Shown here piece after piece: positions 34,171 to 40,322 of a DNA stretch of 40,322 nucleotides. Made by a program: the position numbers and the translations under genes. The notes under the pieces are model-generated. The model had not been told where the DNA came from, did not search any database, and saw only the letters and a program-made list of their open reading frames with translations. Positions within the stretch are counted from its first letter, which is position 1. Each line of letters starts with the position of its first letter. Source of the DNA: an uncultured Holophagaceae bacterium (GTDB taxonomy: Bacteria; Acidobacteriota; Holophagae; Holophagales; Holophagaceae); the NCBI GenBank assembly GCA_903927605.1, contig CAIYNT010000309.1, positions 1 through 40,322 on the forward strand, in the 5' to 3' direction.

Positions 34171-34883
34171 ATGAATCACTCCACAAGGAGATGCTGCGGG
34201 TCACGGATCTGCATGCCTTCTATGAGGAATCCCACATCCTCCATGGGGTCAACCTCACCGTGGGAGAGGGGGAGGTCGTGACCCTCCTCGGGCGCAACGG
34301 CGCGGGTCGAACCACCATCCTCAAATCCATCATCGGGCTGGTCGGGCGGCGGAGCGGATCGATCATGATCAGCGGGATTGAAACCATCGGGATGCCGACC
34401 CACAAGATCGCCCGCCTGGGCATTGGGTATTGTCCTGAGGAACGCGGCATCTTTTCCAATCTGACGGTGGAAGAAAACCTGCTCCTGCCGCTGGTGGTCA
34501 GCGAGGGAGGACTGTCCCTGCCTGAAATCTACGAGATGTTTCCCAATCTGCAGGAGCGGCGGAAAAGCATGGGGACCCGCCTCTCCGGTGGAGAACAGCA
34601 GATGCTCGCCATGGCGCGGATCCTCCGCACCGGGGCGAAGATTCTGCTGCTGGATGAGATCACCGAGGGATTGGCGCCGGTCATCGTCCAGGCCCTCGGG
34701 CAACTCATCGGTCAACTGAAAGCGAAGGGATTCACCATCGTTCTGGTGGAGCAGAATTTTCATTTCGCTGCCGACCTGGCCGACCGCCATTACGTGGTCG
34801 ATCGGGGTGTCATCGCCGACATGATTCCAGGGGACGAACTCGCGTCCAGCACTGAGAAACTCAACCAATACCTGGGCGTGTGA
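34167..34883 (+). CDS. livF: Branched-chain-type ABC importer, ATPase subunit LivF (Walker A Arg variant)
   Basis: 238 residues from the ATG at 34167, coupled to livG (ATGA). The signature RLSGGEQQMLAMARIL, Walker B ILLLDEITEGLAP and the switch His region are recognisable, the last reading LVEQNFHFA. Two departures stand out. Walker A reads GRNGAGRTT, with Arg where Lys normally contacts the nucleotide phosphates, and the Walker B Pro after Glu is Ile (DEITEG). I recall the GAGRTT form in some LivF proteins, so this may be a subfamily trait and not a defect. Confidence 0.92.
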   Translation: MNESLHKEMLRVTDLHAFYEESHILHGVNLTVGEGEVVTLLGRNGAGRTTILKSIIGLVGRRSGSIMISGIETIGMPTHKIARLGIGYCPEERGIFSNLTVEENLLLPLVVSEGGLSLPEIYEMFPNLQERRKSMGTRLSGGEQQMLAMARILRTGAKILLLDEITEGLAPVIVQALGQLIGQLKAKGFTIVLVEQNFHFAADLADRHYVVDRGVIADMIPGDELASSTEKLNQYLGV

Positions 34884-34912
34884 CCAGGTAACAAACAGGG
34901 AGGGAACACCTC

Positions 34913-36136
34913 ATGAGAAGACTCATTTCCAGCACCGCACTAATGGCCGCTGTCCTGGCAAGCACCGGGGGGATCGCTGGCCCAGCCAAGGAGAAGATTT
35001 CAGACGGGGTCGTGAAAATCGGGGTGCTTACCGACATGTCCGGGGTCTACTCCACCCTGGGAGGGAAGGGGACCCAGGTGGGTGTGGAGATGGCGGTCAA
35101 GGATTTCGGGGGCACGGTCCTTGGCAAGCCCATCCAGGTCATCGGTGCCGATCATCAGAACAAGGCCGACATCGCCTCCGCCAAGGCTCGCGAGTGGTTC
35201 GACAATGAGAAGGTAGACATGATCACCGGGCTGCTGAATTCCGGGTGCGCCCTGGCGGTGCAGAAGATAGCTGGTGACAAGAAGCGGATCACCATGAACA
35301 CCGGTGCTGGCAGTACGGAATTGACCAACAAGGCCTGGACTCCCTACAGCATCCACTATGTCTATGACACTTACGCCACGGGCAAAGTGACCGGGCAGGC
35401 CGTGGTCCAGGGTGGTGGCAAGACCTGGTTCTTCATCACCGCCGACTACGCCTTCGGCCAGTCCCTCGAGCAGAACACCACCACCTTTGTGACCAAGGGG
35501 GGAGGCAAGGTCCTCGGCTCGGTGCGCCACCCGCTCTCCACGGCGGATTTCTCCTCCTACCTGCTCCAGGCCCAGTCCTCGGGGGCCCAGGTCATCGGCC
35601 TGGCCAATGCCGGCGGGGATACCATCAACTGCATCAAGCAGGCCCGGGAGTTTGGCATCGGCCAGAAGGGTCAAAGGCTGGTCGGCCTGCTGGTGTTCGA
35701 CACCGACATCAAGAGCCTCGGCCTGAATGTGGCCCAGGGCATGCAGTTCACCTCCGGCTTCTACTGGGACCGGGATGATGCAACCCGGGCCTTCTCGAAG
35801 CGTTACTTCGCCATCCACAAGGCCATGCCCACCATGGATCAGGCTGGGGCCTATTCCGCCACCATGAACTACCTCAAGGCCGTCAAGGCTGCCGGGACCG
35901 ATGATCCGGATGCGGTCATGGCCAAGCTGAAATCCATGGACATCAGCGACTTCTTCGCCGTCCACGGCAAGATCCGCATCGACGGACGCATGGTCCATGA
36001 CATGTACCTGATGGAGGTGAAGAAGCCTTCGGAGTCCAAGGGCGAGTGGGACTTGCTGAAGACCGTCAAGACCATCCCTGGCGATGAGGCCTTCATGCCG
36101 CTTTCCGAGAGCACCTGCCCCGCGGTCAAAAAGTAG
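34913..36136 (+). CDS. ABC importer periplasmic substrate-binding protein (Leu/Ile/Val-binding type)
   Basis: 407 residues with a signal peptide (MRRLISSTALMAAVLASTGGIA). The mature protein is a two-lobed Peripla_BP_6 fold: KIGVLTDMSGVYSTLGGKG, GLLNSGCALAVQKIAGDKK, WFFITADYAFGQSLEQ, GAQVIGLANAGGDTINCIKQ. The usual Ser-Ser/Thr amino-acid carboxylate motif is not evident (GAGSTELTNK is nearest), so the ligand need not be a branched-chain amino acid. A GGGAGG precedes the ATG. Located between the ATPase and permease genes; together with the downstream hydroxybutyrate dehydrogenase it hints at an organic-acid substrate. Confidence 0.9.
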   Translation: MRRLISSTALMAAVLASTGGIAGPAKEKISDGVVKIGVLTDMSGVYSTLGGKGTQVGVEMAVKDFGGTVLGKPIQVIGADHQNKADIASAKAREWFDNEKVDMITGLLNSGCALAVQKIAGDKKRITMNTGAGSTELTNKAWTPYSIHYVYDTYATGKVTGQAVVQGGGKTWFFITADYAFGQSLEQNTTTFVTKGGGKVLGSVRHPLSTADFSSYLLQAQSSGAQVIGLANAGGDTINCIKQAREFGIGQKGQRLVGLLVFDTDIKSLGLNVAQGMQFTSGFYWDRDDATRAFSKRYFAIHKAMPTMDQAGAYSATMNYLKAVKAAGTDDPDAVMAKLKSMDISDFFAVHGKIRIDGRMVHDMYLMEVKKPSESKGEWDLLKTVKTIPGDEAFMPLSESTCPAVKK

Positions 36137-36177
36137 TTCGCTCCTAGCCACAGGATTCCGGTTCGAAGGGTTTGATC

Positions 36178-37083
36178 ATGGAGTTGTCTTTTCACACCGT
36201 CATGTCGCAGGTCATGCTGGGGCTCAACAATGGCGTGTTCTACGCCATTCTGAGCCTCGGCCTGGCGGTGATCTTCGGCCTCCTGAACATCGTCAACTTT
36301 GTCCATGGCGCGCTCTACATGCTGGGCGCCTACGTGGCGCTGCTGGGCTACACCATGCTTGGCCCCCTGATCGGAAAGCCAGACTTTCACCTCAACTACT
36401 GGGCGGCGCTGATCGTGGCACCGCTGGTGGTGGGCCTGCTGGGGATCGGAGTCGAGCGGACCATGTTGCGCAGGCTGCGCAAATTCGACCACCTGTATGG
36501 TCTGCTTCTCACTTTCGGATTGGCCCTCATCATCCAGGGCGTGTTCACCAATTACTTCAATGTTTCCGGCGACGCCTACGACGCCAAGCCGGAGGTGCTC
36601 GAGGGCGCGGTGAATATGGGCTTCATGCTGTTCCCGAGGTACCGGCTCTGGGTGATCGTGATCTCCCTTCTGGTTTGCTTTGGTACCTGGTTCGTCATCG
36701 AGCGTACCAAGCTGGGCTCCTACCTCCGCGCCGGCACTGAAAACCCCGAACTGGTGAAAGCCTTTGGCATCAATGTGCCGCTCATGATCACCCTTACCTA
36801 TGGCTATGGCGCAGCCCTGGCGGCCTTTGCAGGGGTGCTGGCCGCGCCCATCTACTCGGTCAGCCCGGTCATGGGATCGGAGATGATCATCACCGTGTTT
36901 GCCGTCGTGGTCATCGGTGGCATGGGTTCCATCATGGGTTCCATCGTTACCGGGCTGTTGCTGGGTATGGTGGAGGGCTTCACCAAGGTCGTCTACGCTC
37001 CGGCCTCGAGCACCGTGATATTCCTGATCATGGTCATCGTCCTGCTGGTCAAGCCCACTGGCCTGTTCGGGAGGGAAGCCTAG
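36178..37083 (+). CDS. livH: Branched-chain-type ABC importer permease LivH
   Basis: 301 residues, about eight membrane spans. GVFYAILSLGLAVIFGLLNIVNFVHGALYMLGAY is the classic LivH N-terminal region (quoted in part: LGLAVIFGLLNIVNFVHG). The conserved EAA-like loop is TENPELVKAFGINV and the glycine-rich VVIGGMGSIMGSIVTG follows. The ATG at 36178 is chosen over a TTG two codons earlier. Its stop is directly followed by the livM start with no gap. Confidence 0.93.
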   Translation: MELSFHTVMSQVMLGLNNGVFYAILSLGLAVIFGLLNIVNFVHGALYMLGAYVALLGYTMLGPLIGKPDFHLNYWAALIVAPLVVGLLGIGVERTMLRRLRKFDHLYGLLLTFGLALIIQGVFTNYFNVSGDAYDAKPEVLEGAVNMGFMLFPRYRLWVIVISLLVCFGTWFVIERTKLGSYLRAGTENPELVKAFGINVPLMITLTYGYGAALAAFAGVLAAPIYSVSPVMGSEMIITVFAVVVIGGMGSIMGSIVTGLLLGMVEGFTKVVYAPASSTVIFLIMVIVLLVKPTGLFGREA

Positions 37084-38025
37084 ATGAACCGGTTCGTCTG
37101 GATCACCCTCGTCCTTCTCGGGCTACTGGCCCCCCTTGTCGTCTATCCCGTATTCATGATGAAGCTACTCTGTTTCGCGCTGTTCGCCCTGGCCTTCAAC
37201 CTGCTGCTGGGCTACACCGGTCTGCTTTCCTTCGGCCATGCAGCCTTCTTCGGTGGGGCCTCCTACATCACCGGCCATTTGGTCAGGAACAGCGGCCTGA
37301 CGCCCGAACTCGGTGTTCTTGGGGGTACTCTGTTCGCGGCTCTGCTGGGGTACCTGGTCGGCAGCCTCGCCATTCGCCGACAGGGGATCTACTTCGCCAT
37401 GGTCACCCTGGCCCTGGCCCAGATCGTGTACTTCCTCGCCCTGAAGATGCCTTTCACTGGGGGCGAGGATGGATTGCAAGGCATTCCCCGAGGCCTTCTC
37501 TTCGGGCTGATAGATCTGAACCGTATCTACGTGGTGGGCGGCCGGCCGCTCCCACTCAACCTCTACTATTTCGTCTTCGCCGTGTTCTGCCTGGGCTTCT
37601 GGATCATCTACCGGACCATCCACTCACCCTTCGGCCAGGTGCTGAAGGCCATCCGGGAAAATGAACCGAGGGCCATTTCCCTGGGTTACAAGGTGGACCG
37701 GTTCAAGCTGATGGCCTTCGTCATCTCCTCGGCCATGGCGGGACTGGCCGGCGCGACCAAGTCGCTGGTCTTCCAATTGGCCTCCCTGACCGATGTGAGC
37801 TGGCATACCTCCGGGGAAGTGGTTCTCATGACGCTGTTGGGAGGGGTCGGGACGGTTCTCGGTCCCCTGGTTGGGGCCTTCACCGTGGTGGCGCTCCAGT
37901 CCAAGCTGAGTTCGGTCGGATCCTGGATCACGGTGATCATCGGAGGCACCTTCGTGGTCTGCGTGCTGGTCTTCCGCCGCGGTTTTGTCGGGGAACTGGC
38001 GCGGTTGTTGAAGCGCTCTTTATAG
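37084..38025 (+). CDS. livM: Branched-chain-type ABC importer permease LivM
   Basis: 313 residues, about nine membrane spans. Family stretches are LAFNLLLGYTGLLSFGHAAF near the N-terminus, IRRQGIYFAMVTLALAQ, the cytoplasmic coupling loop IRENEPRAISLGYKV and the C-terminal LGGVGTVLGPLVGA. Forms the membrane channel with LivH. The ATG immediately follows the livH stop codon, so translation is coupled. A structured hairpin follows the stop. Confidence 0.93.
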   Translation: MNRFVWITLVLLGLLAPLVVYPVFMMKLLCFALFALAFNLLLGYTGLLSFGHAAFFGGASYITGHLVRNSGLTPELGVLGGTLFAALLGYLVGSLAIRRQGIYFAMVTLALAQIVYFLALKMPFTGGEDGLQGIPRGLLFGLIDLNRIYVVGGRPLPLNLYYFVFAVFCLGFWIIYRTIHSPFGQVLKAIRENEPRAISLGYKVDRFKLMAFVISSAMAGLAGATKSLVFQLASLTDVSWHTSGEVVLMTLLGGVGTVLGPLVGAFTVVALQSKLSSVGSWITVIIGGTFVVCVLVFRRGFVGELARLLKRSL

Positions 38026-38031
38026 AAAACA

Positions 38032-38066
38032 AAGCCCAGCCGCGGCTTATCGTCGCCGCTGGGCTT
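38032..38066. terminator. Hairpin between livM and bdhA, with its U tract on the minus strand
   Basis: AAGCCCA (38032-38038) pairs with TGGGCTT (38060-38066) and GCGGC (38042-38046) with GCCGC (38055-38059), leaving a 3-base bulge and an 8-base loop. On the plus strand it is followed by G-rich sequence including the bdhA ribosome binding site. On the minus strand it is followed by TTTGTTTTC. It may thus stop antisense transcription entering from the right, and only partly attenuate livM-bdhA read-through. Confidence 0.5.
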
Positions 38067-38080
38067 GCCGAGGGGATGCC

Positions 38081-38863
38081 ATGCTGAAGGGGAAGAACGC
38101 GCTGATCACCGGCTCCACCAGTGGTATTGGTTTGGGCATGGCCCGGGCCCTGGCTGCCGAGGGATGTGGCCTCATGTTGAACGGCTTCGGCGATGTTGAT
38201 GCCATCGAACGGCTGCGCAGCGGATTGTCGAACGAACATGGCGTCCAGGTGGCCTACAACAGGGCCGACATGACCCATCCGGCTGAGATCGGCGCACTGG
38301 TGGTCGATACGGTGACGCAGCTAGGGAGTATCGACATCCTGATCAACTGTGCTGGCATCCAGCACACGGCCCCGGTGGAAGCCTTCCCGATCGACAAGTG
38401 GGACGCCATCCTCGCCATCAACCTGTCCTCGTCCTTCCACACCATCCATCACGCCCTTCCGCACATGAAGAAAAACGGGTGGGGCCGGATCATCAATATT
38501 GCCTCGGTCCACGGTCTGGTGGCCTCAGTCAACAAGGCGGCCTACGTGACCGCCAAGCACGGACTGGTGGGGCTGACTAAGGTGGTTGCCCTGGAGTCGG
38601 CCGGTCTCGGGATCACGTGCAATGCCATTTGCCCCGGCTGGACTCGCACCGAGCTGATCGAGCCGCAGATCATCGCCCGGGCTGAAGCGCTCGGCGTGGA
38701 CATCGAGGAAGGGGGGCGGGCCCTCCTGGCCGAGAAACAACCCTCGCGGCAGTTCGTCAGTACCGAGCAACTGGGGCAACTGGCAGTGTTTCTCTGCTCC
38801 AATGCCGCTGCCCAGATCACCGGGACACCGATCCCCATCGACGGGGGCTGGACAGCGCAGTAG
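38081..38863 (+). CDS. bdhA: D-3-hydroxybutyrate dehydrogenase (short-chain dehydrogenase)
   Basis: 260 residues. It interconverts D-3-hydroxybutyrate and acetoacetate with NAD. The N-terminal ALITGSTSGIGLGMARAL (T-G-x3-G-x-G), the NCAGIQHTAPVEAFP strand, catalytic Ser in INIASVHG, Tyr-x3-Lys in YVTAKHG and the end ITGTPIPIDGGWTAQ are all characteristic of BdhA and not of generic reductases. The usual NNAG reads NCAG. GAGGGG stands 5 bases before the ATG. The position after livM suggests the importer may bring in a hydroxy or keto acid, or that the operon serves polyhydroxybutyrate or ketone-body use. Confidence 0.9.
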   Translation: MLKGKNALITGSTSGIGLGMARALAAEGCGLMLNGFGDVDAIERLRSGLSNEHGVQVAYNRADMTHPAEIGALVVDTVTQLGSIDILINCAGIQHTAPVEAFPIDKWDAILAINLSSSFHTIHHALPHMKKNGWGRIINIASVHGLVASVNKAAYVTAKHGLVGLTKVVALESAGLGITCNAICPGWTRTELIEPQIIARAEALGVDIEEGGRALLAEKQPSRQFVSTEQLGQLAVFLCSNAAAQITGTPIPIDGGWTAQ

Positions 38864-38914
38864 CCCCAGATTCCCATCGGCTGCGGGAGTGCGCCTACCC
38901 ACCACAGGCACGCG

Positions 38915-39901
38915 TCAGGGAATCAATAGCAAGGCGCCTAGCGTTGAACGCGACTCCAAAAGGCGGTGAGCGCGTGCGGCGTCTCGGAGTGGAATGCGAT
39001 CGTGGACATGGGCCTTGATGAGCCCCTGGCCATAGGCCTCGAACACGTCCTTGGCGGCGGATTGGAGAATGGTGGGATCGGCGACATGGTGCATGACACT
39101 AGGGCGTTGCACCGCCAGAGATCCCCTGCGCCCGAGGTCGGCTATTTCCACGAGGGGGGGTGCGCCGCTGGATCGACCGTAGGAGGCCAGAAGCCCGAAG
39201 GGGGCAAGGCTATCCAAGGAGGCCTCGAAGGAGTCCTTCCCGATGGAGTCGTAGGCCACGCGCACGCCCGCACCCCCGGTGATGTCCCGCACTTGCAAAG
39301 GCAGGTCGTGATAGGACCCACCCTTGGGGATGATCAGGACTGTATGGGCCCCCTCCGCTGATGCTGCTTCGGCCTTCTCTATGGTACTGACCACACCAAT
39401 CACGTGTACGCCCTCTGCAGCCAGCCAACGGGTGAGGATCAGACCCACGCCTCCGGCTGCAGCATGGACAAGGACCCACGAGCCAGAAACGGGTTGCCAG
39501 ACCCGCCTTATCAGCATGTGCGCGGTGAGGCCCTTGAAGATCAGGGCTGCCGCCGCCTCGTCGGAAATGGAATCAGGGAGAGGAACCAGGCGCTCTGCAG
39601 GATGATTCCGAGCTTCTGAATAGGCTCCAGTGGGACCGTCTACACAGGCAACCCGTTGACCCACTGTAAGCCCTGTTATCCCCGAACCAAGGGCCACTAC
39701 CACTCCTGCAGCCTCGAAGCCCAGGACTGCGGGGTAGGGAACCGGGTAAGCACCCGACCGCTGGTAGACGTCGATGTAGTTCACGCCAATGGCGGTGTGG
39801 CGGATCTGCGCCTCCCCTGGGGCAGGGTTTGGCAGGGGGGCTTCAACCCATTTCATGACCTCTGGTCCACCCGGTGCCTGGAACATCACGCGATGGTTCA
39901 T
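38915..39901 (-). CDS. Quinone oxidoreductase-like zinc-independent MDR protein (Qor family)
   Basis: 328 residues. GroES-like N-terminal domain (GEAQIRHTAIGVNYIDVYQRSG, YPAVLGFEAAGVV) and nucleotide-binding domain with VHAAAGGVGLILTRWLA. NYIDVYQRSG is the Qor signature, and catalytic Zn ligands are absent. These enzymes reduce quinones or enones with NADPH. The start ATG 39901 follows GGAGG by about 5 bases; a 23-residue upstream extension lacks support. The gene converges with bdhA, leaving a 51-base gap with no clear terminator. Confidence 0.92.
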   Translation of the reverse strand: MNHRVMFQAPGGPEVMKWVEAPLPNPAPGEAQIRHTAIGVNYIDVYQRSGAYPVPYPAVLGFEAAGVVVALGSGITGLTVGQRVACVDGPTGAYSEARNHPAERLVPLPDSISDEAAAALIFKGLTAHMLIRRVWQPVSGSWVLVHAAAGGVGLILTRWLAAEGVHVIGVVSTIEKAEAASAEGAHTVLIIPKGGSYHDLPLQVRDITGGAGVRVAYDSIGKDSFEASLDSLAPFGLLASYGRSSGAPPLVEIADLGRRGSLAVQRPSVMHHVADPTILQSAAKDVFEAYGQGLIKAHVHDRIPLRDAARAHRLLESRSTLGALLLIP

Positions 39902-39978
39902 GGAAGCCTCCAGAAGGTTCAATGCGCTACGGCCAACCCAGGACCAATAATCCACCCCAAGATGCCACAAAGACTAGA

Positions 39979-40014
39979 AACGAGAAGCGGGGACCGAAGC
40001 CCCCGCTTTTCGTT
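39979..40014 (-). terminator. Intrinsic terminator after rpsR
   Basis: A 14-bp stem with one G-T pair (39979-39992 with 40001-40014). Read on the minus strand the loop contains C-UUCG-G, a very stable tetraloop, and a T-rich stretch follows. It lies about 20 bases past the rpsR stop and 78 bases before the qor-like start, so it separates the two genes. Confidence 0.85.
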
Positions 40015-40033
40015 CGCACGCCACCGCCCAGGA

Positions 40034-40300
40034 CTAGTCTGCGGCGAAAGGTAGCAGCGCGATGTTGCGGGCGCGTTTGATGGCTTCCACGAGCTCGCGC
40101 TGGTGGACGGCACACACGCCACTGGTGCGGCGGGGCAGCACCTTGCCGCGCTCTGGGGTGAAGGCCTGAAGGGTCTTCACATCCTTGTAGTCGATCATGA
40201 GGGACTTCTCGACGCAGAACTTGCAGAACTTGGCGCGGCGTCCCCCAAAAGCCTTCTTCTTCTTGGGCTTGCCCTTCTTGGCATCGGCGCGGCGCTTCAT
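40034..40300 (-). CDS. rpsR: 30S ribosomal protein S18 (zinc-binding, Cys-plus form)
   Basis: 88 residues. A lysine-rich N-terminus ([18 protein letters not shown]) leads to FCKFC and GVCAVHQ, which give the C-x2-C and C-x2-H zinc ligands of the C+ form of S18, so zinc-dependent folding is expected. [22 protein letters not shown] is the conserved core that contacts S6. The ribosome binding site GAGGTGATGGG precedes the ATG. The upstream neighbour (expected rpsF or ssb) lies beyond the window. Confidence 0.97.
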   Translation of the reverse strand: MKRRADAKKGKPKKKKAFGGRRAKFCKFCVEKSLMIDYKDVKTLQAFTPERGKVLPRRTSGVCAVHQRELVEAIKRARNIALLPFAAD

Positions 40301-40322
40301 CCCATCACCTCTTCAGCGGAAC

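Overview
The window looks like chromosomal DNA of a high-GC, diderm, respiring bacterium. The gene set and protein style suggest Acidobacteriota of the Holophaga/Geothrix type; this is an inference from content (C-terminal-Phe outer-membrane barrels, BamD, a membrane-anchored spermidine-synthase-like fusion, Ehr-type complex, UbiD and geranylgeranyl-reductase family enzymes) and was not checked against a database. No tRNA, rRNA, CRISPR array, integrase or complete insertion sequence was seen.

Layout. (1) 1-4122: a partial PilC/GspF gene running off the left edge, a divergent large outer-membrane protein, and a palindrome-rich gap ending in a decayed copy of that protein's C-terminus. (2) 4123-13382: a tight seven-gene operon for a membrane complex related to formate hydrogenlyase/hydrogenase-4 and complex I: two tandem HyfB-like antiporter subunits, HyfC/NuoH-like, HyfE-like, HyfF-like, a NuoCD/HyfG-like large subunit, and a fused ferredoxin-NuoB-like small subunit. 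The large subunit has lost all four Cys ligands of the Ni-Fe site, so this is an Ehr-type (energy-converting hydrogenase related) complex and not a hydrogenase. (3) 13396-17550, minus strand: rplU-rpmA-obg-nadD-rsfS-gdhA, with a truncated second nadD start wedged between obg and nadD. (4) 17736-19208: a UbiD-family decarboxylase, then a small outer-membrane barrel on the minus strand. (5) 19989-27125, minus strand: alpha/beta hydrolase-bamD-aldo/keto reductase-ThiE-like-hypothetical-rlmN-exoD-trmD-rplS, many pairs overlapping by 1-4 bases, ending at a strong terminator. (6) 27211-29457: prfB and a geranylgeranyl-reductase-family flavoprotein. (7) 29533-32150, minus strand: MFS/spermidine-synthase-like fusion and a small membrane protein. 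(8) 32555-38863: a universal stress protein, a complete branched-chain-type ABC importer (livG-livF-SBP-livH-livM) and a 3-hydroxybutyrate dehydrogenase. (9) 38915-40300, minus strand: an NADPH:quinone reductase-like gene, a terminator with a UUCG loop, and rpsR.

The points most worth a second look are the Ehr complex with Ser/Gly at the former Ni-Fe ligand positions and its duplicated HyfB subunit; a family of composite palindromic elements that sits directly after the stop codons of rpmA and bamD and is also inserted in frame as a 78-bp tandem repeat inside rlmN; the duplicated, translationally coupled nadD start; and the remnant of an outer-membrane barrel C-terminus at 3965-3997.
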